A stretch of DNA of 60,000 nt from Strigamia acuminata (Eukaryota; Arthropoda; Chilopoda; Geophilomorpha; Linotaeniidae), in assembly GCA_949358305.1 (NCBI GenBank), contig OX442314.1, positions 54,571,369 through 54,631,368 of the forward strand. The letters are read 5' to 3'. This document shows, in pieces, positions 43,617 to 56,396 of the stretch. Both the position numbers and the translations under genes were made by a program. The notes beneath the pieces are model-generated. The model had not been told where the DNA came from and ran no database searches. It saw only the letters and a list, made by a program, of their open reading frames with translations. Each line of letters starts with the position of its first letter. The first letter of the stretch is position 1.

Positions 43617-46600
43617 TTAAAAATAGCATGGATGAGTCGTCTCTTCAAAGTAGAGGTGTGCATGCTTTGTGAAATAAATATTCTTTTCAGAAATATTTAA
43701 TTCCTGCATTTTTTGCACGAAATCATCGCTAAATTGTCGATTAGGCTTAGGAGTTCGTTTAGAACGTCTTTCAGCCCGTAATAATTTTTTATTTCTTCTC
43801 TTTATATGTTCAAGTTCGTTATTTTCGATAACTCCCTCAACGACTTCGTCCGGGGGTTGGAGAATATCGTTTTCGACGGTATCCTCCGTTTCCATGGGGA
43901 CAACCTCTTCTTCTGTCTGTTGCGAGACAGGGAAGTGTTCGTCCATCCAATTTGGTGTTGGATGAATCCCCTCACTGCCTTCAGTTTGGTTTTCCGACCA
44001 AGCTTCAACCGGAAATGACGGGATATAAGGTGACAGATCCTGGATATTAATTGATTTCTCAATTGATCCATCGGCAACTTTTCGTAATGAATACGAGCCT
44101 CCTTTTAATACTGCTGTGATTTCCCAGGGGCCGTCTCGCTTTTCGGCGAAACCAGCGGTGATTCCCTTTTCTTTATTTGACAATATATGTGTAGCTTTCC
44201 AGACTAGATCGCCAACAGCATACTGACAAATGTGATATTTGTTGCGGTGAATCTTGTCATGTCGGACATAATTCTCCTGGATTTTCCGGTGCATTTCTTG
44301 ATGTGCTCTTCTAAGCACATCCAGAATGCCATGTACGTATTCTTCGGGTTTGTTTTTATCAAACTTTACCCCGTGTTCCACCACACGTGGATCGAATGGT
44401 AGTGGTACCGTTCTTCCCGTGTTCAGCATCATCGGGCTAAACCCGGTTGCATCCGAGATGGCCGTTCTCGTGGCAAACGCGAATTCGTTCAAGAATCGTG
44501 GCCAGTGAGAGTGCACATCAGAATAAATTGCCAGCATCATCTTCAAGTCACGGTTAGCCCTTTCTGTCAGGTTAGCCGAGGCATGATAGGGGCTGATATG
44601 TGCCATGTCTATGTGATGTTTTTTACAAAAATCACTATAGACAGTAGACACGAATTGTCTTCCATTATCCGACAATATCTTTTTGGGGTAACCCCAACGA
44701 TGAAAAACGTCACTCATCTTGTTGACAATGCTCTCGCTAGAGGCCTTTGTCAACGCGAATACTTCAACCCATTTGGTGCAATGGTCTATTATCACTAATA
44801 TCCATTGTAACTTCGATCGACCAGCGGGCTTGGGGCCCATCAAGTCGATACTCACGGTTTCCCATGGATTCGTCATATTATGCGGCGTGTAAGCCGCTCG
44901 ATGTTTTCGGTGCTGGCTTGGCTTGTACTGCTGGCAATGCGGGCAACCACGGACATAGTTGCGCGTATCCCTAGTCATCTTTGGCCAGTAATAAATGAGC
45001 TTTGCTCTTTCCAGAGTCTTGCTCATACCTGCATGTCCACAAAGGGGGTGGCCGTGACAGGCAAATAAAGCTCTTCTTACAAGAGATTTAGGAATCACGG
45101 CCTTAAACCCATTTCCGGAGTCGTTCAACTCCTCTTCAAAGGTGGGACGGAAGAAAATGAGCATTTTACTGCCGTCCTCCCCACTTTCATCCAAACAGTA
45201 TCCAGCTATGGTATTTAGCCTGTCTAGATCTGTCTCTAATTCTTGGTCTTCCTCACTTAACTTCAAGTGGGCCATAATCTTTTTACAATCATCATCCAAT
45301 AATTGTTCTGCGATTATTTCGGCTCGGGTTGGGGGAACTTGATTTAGTACATCGGTTAATGCACTAAATACTGTTGTTTGATGTTTCGTTTTACATTCTT
45401 CTTTCACTTCCCCCTTTTCTCCAGAATTATTTGGATTTTCTTCAACTAATTCGGAGAAATTATTAAAACGAACATTCACATTTGTCAAAAAGTGACGTCG
45501 TCCTTCTACTGGAATGACTTGAGTTTTCTTATTACCGGTCCATAGAGGATAGAATTGGTTAATTTCTACCGGCTCAATGTAGTCGGTAATAGGCGTGTCC
45601 ATCGCAGATAACGGCGCTCTTGAAAGAGCGTCGGCTACCTGGTTCAGGGCGCCTTTTCTGAACACAATCTTGAATGCTCCGCACTGGATTTTCACTGCCC
45701 AGCGACCAAAACGGCCGGAAGGTTCTGGCGTTCGCATCAGCCAGCCTAACGCTTGCGCGTCTGACTCCAGCGTGAACGTCGTGTATTCCAAGTATGGGCG
45801 GAAACGATCAACTGCCCACACAACTGCCAAACATTCCAGTTCGGGAGTGGAATAACGTTCTTCAGCCCCTCGTAAAACTCGGCTCGCATAAGCAACGGGT
45901 TTTGGGACCATCATCATTTTCTGTGTTTTTTCGTTAAACACTTCGACATCCTGGCAGAGGACTGCACCGAGCCCTGTATGGGACGCGTCAGTCATTACTA
46001 CCATAGGTTTTGACATATCGGGCATATGCAAAACTTGTTTTTTATCGCACAAAATCTCTTTGATTTTCTCAAATGCGTCTATCTGTTCCTTACCCCACAC
46101 AAAAGCAGCATTGTTATGCATGATTGAGGTGAGTGGTCTAGCGATATCCGCATGTTTAGGAATAAACTTCCTAAAGAAATTGGACAGACCATGAAACCTC
46201 TGTACATCCTTTGAACAGGTGGGTTCGGGAAAATCCTTTACAGACTTGATCTTGTCGGGGTCAGCATTCAAACCTTCCGGTGTGATATAATGACCCAAGA
46301 ACTTTAGTGAAGTTCTTCCAAATTTTGATTTGGCTTTGTTGATTGTTAAATTAGCTTTTTGGAGCTTTTCTAACACGTCCTTTATGTGGTCCAAGTGTTC
46401 TTTCCAGGAGTGGGAGAAGATGATCAAATCATCCAAGTAGACGAGGACATGCTTATGCAGCGAGTCACCCATCACTCGGCTCATCAAGTTCTGGAAAGAA
46501 CAAGGAGCATTGCAAAGACCAAAGGGCATCCTTTTAAATTGATAGTTTCCCTTTGGTGTGTAGAAGGCAGTTTTACAACGATCCTCCTCTTGCATCTCCA

Positions 46601-47869
46601 TTTGATGATATCCCTGTGTTAGATCTAATGATGTGAAATACTTGGCCTTATTCGTACTGTGGATCAACAGGTCGATACTAGGCATTTGTATTGTGTCGAG
46701 TTCCGTAATTGCATTAAGCCAACGATAATCGATGCAGAGTCGATATTTGCCATTGGGCTTAGCTACAATCACGGGATGGCTGATGTACGGGCCAGTTGCA
46801 GGCTCGATTAGACCATCGGCCTCCAACTCCTCGACTAATTCCGTCATTATGGCCTTCTTGGCCGGGTTGTACATTCTATAAGGTTGGACTCGCCATTTAG
46901 CATCTTTTTTCAAAGTGATTTTATGCTTGGCTAAGTTGGTGCAACCTACTTTGTCCCTAAAAACGTCTTTTATTGCTAAAATGACAGCTTTTAGTTGGTC
47001 CTTACGTTCGTCCGTACTATCACAGTCTGCGACAAGCTTTTCAGCCCAATCAGCTGGCGTGTGAGTCTCGGCGCCATTAGCATCGAGTGTACGGATACGT
47101 GCCAATTCACAGTCTGACTCTCTAGTTTCATAGGGAGCCGACCATCCAGGCATGGAATCGCATGTGAACGATCCTCTTTTCGCTCTTAGATCGATTCCGG
47201 CGCGTCGCATGAAGTTGTGGCCAATGATAAGATCACACACCCCATGTTTCAGGATAATAAAGTTGATTGGCGTATATTTTAGCCCGTCTGCCCACTTGAC
47301 ACAAAGTGTAATTTGTCCAAGCGGTACGTGACTAATTCCTACTGCACAAACTCGCATTCCCCGAGGACATTCTTGGATATAATCGGGTTCCGCATTAGTT
47401 TGAGATAGAAGTTGCATTCCAATGAAACACTGGGTTGCACCAGAGTCCATTAGGGCGTTAAATTTCAAACCTCCAATCTGAACTCTCATACGAGGGTCGT
47501 CAGAATGTCGGTCGCTTAGTGTTTTTACAAATTCCGTAACTCCGCGTTGGTCTAAACGTCGAAGGTTACTGAATCTTTTCACATTCTACTTTCCACCGTG
47601 GTTGAAGACGCTGAGTCCCTCCAATTGTTTCGTCATTGACTCGATTCCTTCCATCACGCCGCCAGTATTACTGTTGGCGCGCTTCGTTGTAGGAATTAAA
47701 TCAAGGTTCAAGTCGTCCCACTTGAATAGTTCCTTATTTAACTTCGTTGCAAGTTCAATTGGCGGGTTTTTCAGATATTTTCCAGATAATTCGAATAAAT
47801 CATCTGAAAATTCCGAGAAATCAAATGGATCTGTTTTAGTGGGGGCTGGAATGGTTGGTTCAACCCCCT
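43617..47869 (-). CDS. pol: Gypsy Pol: protease, reverse transcriptase, RNase H, integrase
   Basis: The long frame 47582-43617 encodes 1321 residues. Numbered from 47582: protease DSGAT at 46-50; RT about 250-450 with YLDD at 382-385 and FTSLDLTQGYHQM; RNase H about 525-655 starting VVMTDASHTGLGAV; integrase with an HHCC finger (H...H, GCPHC at 879-883) and catalytic residues D913 (SIDLMG), D972 (SDNG) and E1008 (LTERAN); then a GDLVWKATH-type C-terminal domain. PR-RT-RH-IN order places it in Ty3/gypsy. The same frame is open upstream to the gag overlap at about 47876 but holds one TAG at 47586-47588, just before the protease. Expression would need a -1 shift at 47876-47882 plus readthrough, or the TAG is a disabling change. 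Otherwise the frame is intact. Confidence 0.85.
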
Positions 47870-50800
47870 CTAACAGTTTTTTGACTCATCTGCTTTTTCT
47901 GTCGAGCTTGTAGGAGCTTTCAAGAATTTTGTAAGTAGATCGGTAACTGAGCTGTGAAGAGACTTTTGAAGAGACGACTGCAATGTTGATTGTAAATCGA
48001 CTAGTTTCTTGTCCAGAAGTTCGGTCGTAACCCAGTTAGGTCTAGGCCGTTTTACATCATCGGGCGTAGCTTGTGAGCTCGCCGGACGTTTATTTGCGGA
48101 ATCTGCTTTATTTTTATTTAGCCATTTCGGGCATTCCCGTTTGAAGTGCCCTGTTTCATGACAGTAAAAACACTTCCCGGACTTGGTCTCCATGTGGTTA
48201 ATATAGATGGTCTCCATCGATTCTTCGTCTCCACTTTCAACTTCAATGTCACTTTCCACTTGGGTATTTGGTTCATAACCGACAGTGGAACTCTTGAGTG
48301 ATGGTTTAGATGCGAATTTGTTATCTTTTGCCTTTGTCGAGGCATTGGGTGCTGGGAATTCGCTGTTGTCAAACTCGAGACGCGCAGAATGTTGCTTTTT
48401 GTTTTCAAACATACAGCGATGTTTTCCCACGAAATAAATGATTTCTTCGACTGTACTTTCACCGTACAGGTCCTTGTTCATCAATAACATAAAGCTTTCA
48501 TCAGTTACATTATCGAACAGGTGGTCTATACCTTCTCTACTTCCGGGTGCAATTTTCCCTTGCGCTTTGGAAAAACGCAACAGAAAATCATATAAGCTTT
48601 CGTCAGCTCTCTGGATTACGTTTTTCAGTCGTCTTGCTCGCGTAAGCGGGACGAGATCGAAACGTCGTAGAAAAGCGTCCTCGAAGATTTCCCAACTTGT
48701 GAAACATCGTTTCTCTTGCTTGAACCATGTTTGCGCATGGCCCAGTAAATAACCTGGAATGATTTCATGTACCATGTTGTCTAATGTTATTTCTCGTAAC
48801 ATTGAAACTGATTTCACGACTTCCAAAAATCTTGACACGTCTTCCTGCTTTCCTTCAAAAGCTGGGATTTCTATTCCTTTACAGATGAATTTCCTATTTG
48901 GTTGCGGTTGCGATTGGGTATTTCGCACATTTCCCGACAATCTCTGAACTAGTAAGTTCATGTCGTCTTGCGACAGAGTGGGGGCAGTGCTACTCGCACT
49001 GTTTCCCCTCCGTGGCGCTGGAGAATACGAACGTTGAAAATAACTGGGAGGAAGCAAGTTAGGATTATCGGTGTGATGTCCCCCTTGCCCTCCTTGTCCC
49101 CCTGGCTGGGGTGGACGGGGCTCATTTCTTCGACTCCCCCTTGCAGGAGGTGGCGAATATGAGCGTTGAAACTCATCTGGTCCACAGTATAGAGAAGAGA
49201 CAGTAGGGCAACGTTGCGCGGTTCCTTTGATGTTGGTGGCATGTAGCTGACGTCACGAAACGTCATAAAATGTCAAGAAATAGTGTTGCGCCTCTAGTGG
49301 TGGTCGAGTACAGTTAATTAGAACACCATTGGATTTCTCCTTGAAAATTCCATTTCTTTTCACAGAATGGAACAGTTATGAAAAGAAAGAAAAAAGCACA
49401 CTGATTTCTTAATTTAAAAATGAAAACTGATGAAAATAGTTAAAATTTTAAAATCCTGCCACAGCAGCGACGAAGACGAAGACGAAGACGACGAAGACTC
49501 ATTGCGAATCGTCCGTAAATTCCCGGCATGATCACCGTTGCACCCGCGTCACAGCACGCATGCAGTTGAAGGAAACGACGACGATGACACTGCGAATCGA
49601 CCGTACATTCCCGAACGAAGTGTACGAGTTGAATGAACCGTGAGTGCGAATCCCAACCAAAGAAAAATCGTAATCAATTGTTTGATCGCCGGCTAAACGA
49701 ACCGGAAAAACACCGTTGTACGTCCCAGAAAAATACACACCGAACAAGTTCAACGAGTTGATTATTCAACGATGTGAAATCTTTGTTTTTATGCTTCATA
49801 GGAATGTTTTAAGTACATTCTAAATTCAATTTTACTTATTTTTCTCTTCTTTTAAATCAATTTGCAAAAATACACATCTTTGCAAATTACGAATGACGAG
49901 CACCATGTGTTGTAATTATTTCAATTCACCATTTTATTATTAAATCATTTTAAAGTACCATTGCTCTCATTTTGTTTTCACCAGAGATAACCACGAGGAG
50001 GTAGAGAGTTGGATTTGCTATCCCCAAAATTTGTTTTTTCTAGCAGACAAATTAGATAAGTTGGGATCAAGAATTGGTAGATTCCATCATTTAGCAACTT
50101 CTTTTTAGACTGCTGAAGCGGCGTGATTCAACATTTTGTACTAGAACTCAAAATTCCTCTGCTTCACTGTATCTACAGGCAATAAACAGGCAGAAACTGC
50201 AAGTCTCGCAACAAAAAGTTCACTAGACTTATCCATTTCTAAAAAAATTAACATTAAAAACTCAAACTTAATTCCAATCACGGATTAAAAACTTATTAAA
50301 AATCAATATATTAAATATTAGAATAATCTTACATTTGCTAAATTAAAAAATTCAATCAGGATTTAATTTGTTGTGAATAATTTAAGCATGAATTAATTTG
50401 CTTAATTTTGAATTAGTTGGTTTTTTAATATTATGGCTATTATTATGAAATTTGATGGTGTAGTAAATTCTCACTTTCAAAAAATATTCACATAATTTAA
50501 ATATTGGAAAATCAGTGCAACTGAATGTACAAGGGACTTCTTTAAGTTTATAAGTTATACACTTTTTAATATTTGGTTTGTTGCCATGCAAACCAAACAA
50601 CAGCGAAAAAATTTTTTCCCATTCCATTAAAAATTCTACAAATAAATTAGAAGGAATTTTTAAATTAGCAAATGTATCAACACTATTATCATATGCCTTA
50701 AAAAAACAGAATAACTTTTCTGGCATGTCCAATTCCCTAGTCCCATTTAGCTCAATTTGACATTGATTACACTCATGTTCTAATAAAATTTTTTTCAAGC

Positions 50801-53800
50801 AATATCCACTAAAATAAAAGAAAGATTCCTTTTCATTAAGAAATGGCGACTCAACTTTTAATTCCGGAAAAATATATTCAGATGTGTTCATATTTGATGT
50901 CATTGAAAGCAAGTGAATTTTATTTCCTGAATCCAAAGACGAGTCAACATTGTTTAATGTAGTTAAATCTGTGGCTAAATCCTCACAAAAATCAAGACAA
51001 TTTCCATTAATACCAGGTTGTAACATGTTGTTCATACAAACTTGACGAAAGCTACGTTGAAATTGTATGGGTGTAGGTCTGTCATTAAATCCCCCCTTAC
51101 TTCGAATTATGCCGAAAAAATTTTCAAGAGAATCTTGGTTAAGCCTTCGTGTAAACAAAAAAGTAACATTGTTTGGTTCTTCTCCTAAATACTTTTTTAA
51201 CTGAAGCAAAGCATTCATTGTTGTGAGCCATCCACGTACACATTTTATACTTTTTGCATTTTTATTTGTTTTTGTGTCTCTGAACTGAAGAGAACCCATC
51301 CATAACAATCCCCGTTTTATAAAATCCTCAATTTGCCCATTTTTCCCACCAATAGCTCGTCTGAAACGTTTATTTGAACTTATGTTACTGCTGTTAAAGC
51401 AATCAAACAATTTGTCCATTCTCCCAACAAAATCAGCTGTTTCTAATGCCTTAGCAGGTAAAAAACCTTTAGCCACTTCCGTTTCAATTGCTGCAGCAAC
51501 AGAGTGACTAAAAATTTGACTAGCCAGTTTAACTTTCATTTTTCCAAAATTTGTTACATTGATGTGTTTTTCAGTGACTCGAGGCATAAGGCGAAAATTT
51601 CTTTTTTTGTCCTCCAAATACACAGATTTAATTATATCCCATGAAGCAGTCTTTCCCTCAAAATGCACTGTATATTTCATAAAATTATTTCTAATACTTT
51701 TCAAGAGATGGGGGGGGTCGTACATATAAAATATTTTTTTTGAATTAATAAAGAAATATGGTTTTTCTGTTGTTACTCCTAATTCATTAGCCATTGATAA
51801 GAAATTAGGGCCTTGATCCGTAATCACTGCCACCACACAATACCCAACCTTGTCAAGAGAATGGACACACTTATTAATTATTGCTATAACATTCTCTGTT
51901 TTAGTACATGCATTGCATAGAGAATATGCAACAGGCTGCTTAAATTTCTTTAATAAACCTTGGCACATTACAACTAATGCTGAGTTAGCTTTTTTGTGCC
52001 CATTTACAATACCATTATCCTCAAAGCCTACTACTATATCTCTCTTACTGCAGTAGAATAAATGTTCTTTTAAACTCATTTCATCTATACACAGTGAGCA
52101 GAGTATAGATTCGTTTGGTTTAGGTTTTTGCAAAGAGTTTATTACTATCTCACACAATCCACAATCTAGGATTTGTTGAGGTAAAAAGTTATGAAGACTT
52201 CTTTTAGATGGCAAGCGAATATAATTTTTTACATACCTGTAAGCACCTGCACCCTTATAATTTAAACCTAAAGAAAAACTTTTCATTATTGGGCACCAAT
52301 GTTTTCTGGATGTTGATGTTTCATTGCTTGTTTTGACTTGCGCTCTTAAAAGTTCATACTGCAGAGGAGTTAGCTTGTTTTCAAGAACTTTTAAGGCATC
52401 ATTTGTTGACACTGGTTTTGTTGTAGATGACAGCCTTTGTTTAGAATCTTCAGAGCGTTTAAGTTTTCGGCGTAAATTGGTTATTTGCATCTGCAGTTTC
52501 TTTTTTCTTGGCGTGTATTGTTTGCAACTTTGAACTTCTGTTGCGGCTGATTTCGTCTGATTCGTAGTGTCATCACTGTCATCACTGACATAACAATCAA
52601 TGGAATTGTTTGCAGTGATGTCAGAATAATTACTACTTTCCAATGGAGGGCCTGGAGAAATCATTATATTTAATTAAGCAAATGTCAGATTGTTTGTTTA
52701 AATAATTACTGTTGATGAAAGGAATCTTGTTTTCTTTAAATTTCTTGATTGGGTCAGTTTTGACAATTCTTTTTCTTTTTTGGGTTTGACTTTGATTTTC
52801 ATTATCAGCTGTAGTTTTTATAAATTTAAAGGAATTATTATTTAACCAAAATTATTTAACCAAAAGATATACCTGTTCTCAAACCAAGTGAAGATTTGGT
52901 TTTCCTTTTATTTTCAAGAGCTTTTGGCTTGTTTGGAACACTAAATTCTGTTGGTATAGCATTCCATACTAGAGAATTTCGTTCCGTGACATTCATGAAC
53001 ATACTGTCAGTGAAATGTTGGCTGCACAAGCATATATTTTTATATAAATAATCTGTCGTTTCTCCATCCAGATCTGAGCGGCGCGTGTTTATTAACCATC
53101 GTTTACTTCTATTTAATTTTAAAAATGTAATTAAAAAATGTAATGCAAAGAAATAACAACATTTTATCACAATTTACTTCGATTTTGAGTGAAATTACAA
53201 CATTTTATCAAAAATTACTGCGATTTTCTGTAAAATTACAACATTTTATCACAATTTACTGCGATTTTGTGTGAAATTACAACATTTTATCACAATTTAC
53301 TTCGATTTTGTGTGAAATTACAACATTTTATCACAATTTACTTCGATTTTGTTTGAAATTACGATTTCTCGACGATATATGATGATTTTGACAAATTACA
53401 ATATTCGTCAACAATTTATCGCAATTGTTTGACAAATTACGGTATTTTCTAACGATAAATAATGTGATTTTGACAAATTACGATATATGTTGTGAAAAAT
53501 TACGATAAATTCTAACTATTTATTGCAATTTTGTGACAAATTAATGTATTTTCTAACGATAAGTAATGATTTTGTGCGAAAATACAATATTTTTAACGAT
53601 TTATCTCGATTTTTTCACAAATTACGATAAAAAATTAAAAATTTAATGGTGTTTGAACAAGTTTTGGATAATATTTACTTGTCTGGATTTTTAGGAAATC
53701 TAAAAAATGATAACGTTGGATTTCTTATTGCATTATTATTGCAATGAAGTGCCCCACAATATCTCCCACCGTTTAGTTTCATTATAAGTTGCAAATAATG

Positions 53801-54945
53801 TTTTTATTATGTTTTTTGGAAACACGAAATAAAAATACTACATGTGCACAATACAAAACTCGAGGTTGATACTAGATGGCCGCCAGGTGGCGTTAGACGC
53901 ATGCGCAGATGCAACTACAGGCCAGGGATTACCACACATTGCCCTACTGTCTCTTCTCTATACTGTGATCTGGTCGTGGTGGCGAGGATTGACGGAATCT
54001 CCCCTGGCTGGGGGAGTTATAACCGTGATTCGTCCGATAATCTTCGTAATTTGGCCGAAATTCCTCATACCCTATTTGAGCACGGGGAATAATTGGCGAT
54101 GGCGACTTCTCCCGACGCAAGGCAGGCAAGTTCGGCCTTCCTCGCGTTGACTCGAAATGCGTACGAGGTTGAATTGGATTTGGGTCCAAATCTCGTACTT
54201 CGTCGCGAACTCGTTGTTGGAAGCGTTCGATCGGATCGGCCGGAAATTTTCTAGTCGGAAATTCCTGCTGCGCCCCGTAATCAACAGGGGTTTTCAACGT
54301 TGAGGCTTGATCCCTAATTTCTTGTTGGAAACGTCGTATGGCTTCAGAGGGATGCTTAGGTGGATAAACAACTCTCCTCGGCGGAATTTCCTGTTCCAAC
54401 ACTAGCGGGAGTGCAGGAATAGGCGGTTGATTACGTCGTTCAGGAACGGTGGTCTGCGACTCGCTCGCGACTTTGTCCACTACAGACGGTCGTTGTACGT
54501 TGTCCGTACGTTCAACCAGTAGGAGTTCATCTGACTTTGGAGTCGATGCACGTGGTTCTGTCATTTGTTCCTTACTTGGAGAAGTAGGGTTAGCAACTCG
54601 TAATGGAGGTGGAGCAGGTGGCGGGTCACGCGACTTCTCGTAAGTGGCCGGCGGCCCTCCGTTGATACCTCCGCGGTTCAGTTCCAACTCGTCCGCTGAT
54701 CGGCCGGAACGGTCGGACGAACCTCCCGGCTGTTGATTGCGAGCCATATACTGTTTGGCTTCGGTCAGCGAACCGAAGAAACGTACATCTAAATTGAAGT
54801 GGCGACAATACGCCCGCAAATCCTCGTCGGCGTCGTACTGCGTGCTTTCCTCCGTTATTGGAGTGAGCTGGTTCCGCGATTGATTCTCGTCTTCCTGATC
54901 TCTCGTCTGATTCAGGGTGTCGAACAGATTACGATGATGTGTCAT
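47870..54945 (-). CDS. gag: Gag of the large retrotransposon, split by the P-element
   Basis: ATG at 54945. The N-terminal part (54945-53976) is hydrophilic, Pro/Arg-rich and probably disordered, ending at PPRPD where the P-element target ATCTGGTC (plus strand) begins. The frame resumes unchanged on the other side (49174-47870). A DEFQRSY/YFQRSYSPAP repeat region is followed by a Gag capsid-like helical domain (IEIPAFEGKQEDVSRFLEVV ... LLGHAQTWFKQEKRCF ... ADESLYDFLLRFSKAQGKIA). A CCHC zinc knuckle CFYCHETGHFKRECP (about 48170) and a C-terminal Leu-rich helix come next. The stop TAG is at 47870-47872. The single 8-bp duplication accounts exactly for the interruption, so gag was open when the P-element arrived. 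It is now disrupted. Confidence 0.75.
47876..47882 (-). promoter_or_regulatory. -1 ribosomal frameshift heptamer A_AAA_AAC
   Basis: On the minus strand the gag frame reads TCA AAA AAC TGT TAG, so A_AAA_AAC lies in the exact phase required (X_XXY_YYZ), one codon before the gag stop. Slipping -1 enters the pol frame. The same heptamer is used by known retroviruses. A stimulatory pseudoknot was not searched. Confidence 0.75.
49962..50022 (+). other. Candidate structured RNA motif, copy E (inside the P-element)
   Basis: TGCTCTC (49962-49968), stem GATA/TATC (49986-49989 with 50019-50022) around the core ACCACGAGGAGGTAGAGAG (from 49990) and TTGGATTT. The stem is a third sequence variant that still pairs. 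It lies 780 bp inside one P-element end, antisense to the transposase. Confidence 0.45.
50382..53782 (-). CDS. P-element transposase (THAP9-like), four exons
   Basis: Exons on the minus strand: 53782-53679 (ATG; RYCGALHC...SFFRFPKNPD), 53108-52873 (SKRWLINTRR, ICLCSQHF, AIPTEF), 52808-52710 (basic, Lys-rich linker) and 52651-50382. Borders are GT-AG and phases agree. Exons 1-2 form a full THAP zinc finger (C..C, W, CsqHF, AvPt.F), the DNA-binding domain that reads the element ends. Exon 4 starts in a KLQMQITNLRRKLKR leucine-zipper-like helix, then the catalytic region with VAVITDQGPNFLSMANELGV, KKIFYMYDPPHLLKSIRNNF, a GTP-binding/insertion region and the late SLENFFGIIRSKGGFNDRPT block where the last acidic residue lies. 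The length (roughly 890 residues) is in the range of P/THAP9 proteins, and there is no internal stop. This looks intact and potentially active. Intron 1 holds a minisatellite. Confidence 0.88.
53175..53400. repeat. Minisatellite in P-transposase intron 1, about 41-bp unit
   Basis: Unit ATTACAACATTTTATCACAA plus TTTACT(T/G)CGATTTTGTGTGAA, five clear copies, decaying into related words up to about 53640. Confidence 0.85.
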
Positions 54946-55062
54946 GATATTTTTGTTCAAAAATATGAAAACACAAAGTGAAAAGTTGAAAAATTGGCGA
55001 TAGATTCGGTGTGAGATTACGCACCGTTTAGTACGTAACCGACAAAAATCGAACAACAACAA

Positions 55063-56396
55063 AAATTGGCGATAGGTTCGGTGTTAAAACGTGTACTGTG
55101 GGGTACACGAAAAACAACAAGAAAATAACGCCCAAAAAATAGATTGGAGTACTGAGGATTTTAATACAACACTAGCGCGGAGAAACAGTCACGCCTAAAT
55201 TAAAACTAGAGAAAGAATAGTACAACTGATTCTTTAAACTTGGTGTGGGCAAAACACACGTAAACTACAAAAATGAAATACACTTTTTTATATTAAACTA
55301 GCGCTTAGGGAGGTGCGCTTTAAACTACAATGTTTTAACAAAATTACACTTAACTTTACGGCTTTTTCGGATGCAAAATGGTCCAAACGAACAAGGTGGT
55401 CACGGTCCAAAATGGTGGTCAAGAGACGTCCAGTCAGTGTGGATGCAAGAATGCAAGTGGTCTTCACACTTCCCAAAAAATGGAATTTTTGGGTTAATCC
55501 GTTCAGTGGGATTGGACGAATGAAAAAATGACACATTTGACGTGTGTCACTCATTCATCACCCAACAATGCATTTCCTTTTCTGGATATGCCACCCACTG
55601 AGTTTTGGTCCAAATTCTTTTTCGAGAATTTGAACTTTGCCATTCTTGTCAGCAAGATTAACCTGTTTTTTAGGACAAGTCAAAATTGCCAATTACCCAC
55701 AGCTGCTTGACCATCTCCAGTCTCTTTGTAAAGAGAAAATTGTTTTTATTTCTTTTTCGGGAAATAATCACAAAATACTACCATTAGTCACATTTTTGGT
55801 GAGAAAATATGACCTCTTCAGACTACCATCCAAGTGTCGTTAACTTTTCGTTCAAAAAGTTAAAGTTCAAGCATTTTGATTAGAAATAACTTAAACAATG
55901 GACAGCATCGTAAATTCTTCTAGTTGTAGAAACTTCTGTTTGTTTGTCGAGAATCAAAACTTTTTATTCAAAAGAAATGATCCAACAAACGTCTGGCACA
56001 TTTATTTATATTTTTCGCGAAATAATAAATAACGTACGGTAGTCTACTTGTTACACATTCTTGTGAGGAAAATGCAACTAGACTCGGGAACAATGTTCAA
56101 TCAATATTTTGATTAAAATATTAACAACACGGTGAGATTTGTAATTATATTTTTCTTTTTCGAGAGAAAATACAACAAACAAATCAATAATCGTAATTTT
56201 CTCGTTAAAGAAAATCACAACACGAACAAAACGGTTATAAATTTCTTTTTCAAGAAAATTTACAACGCGGACATTTAGTCATAATTTTCTGGTTAGAAAA
56301 AATACAACTCAGCCATAATTTTCTTGGTAAAGAAAAATTACAACAAAAATGTCAAAATTCAAAATTTTACCTAAGTTCACTTTTAGCTTGCAACCT
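55063..56396 (-). other. 5' leader of the large retrotransposon with hairpin array
   Basis: 1.3 kb without a supported ORF between primer-binding site and gag. From about 55745 to 56340, ten or more short A/T-rich stem-loops occur, most followed on the plus strand by tacaac or similar, for example AATTTTCT/AGAAAAATT (56317-56339), AAATTTCTT/AAGAAAATTT (56240-56262) and ATTTTCT/AGAAAAT (56196-56215). Confidence 0.6.

Larger units (their letters stand above)
49183..53967. mobile_element. Complete P-element, 4785 bp, 29-bp TIRs, 8-bp TSD
   Basis: Ends are perfect 29-bp inverted repeats beginning CACAGTATAGAGAAGAGACA. The target ATCTGGTC is duplicated at 49175-49182 and 53968-53975. An 8-bp duplication, roughly 30-bp TIRs and a THAP transposase are the hallmarks of the P superfamily. 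Transposase is on the minus strand. The sub-terminal part 49218-50381 is non-coding and includes GACGAAGAC repeats and RNA-motif copy E. Confidence 0.92.

Noticed and set aside
43802-46622. Many short ORFs overlapping the Pol frame on both strands
   Set aside because: Shadows of the 1321-codon pol frame.
11616-50022. Idea that the five-copy motif is a hammerhead or other known ribozyme
   Set aside because: No CTGATGA/GAAA pair or other recognised catalytic core near any copy; kept as an unclassified motif.
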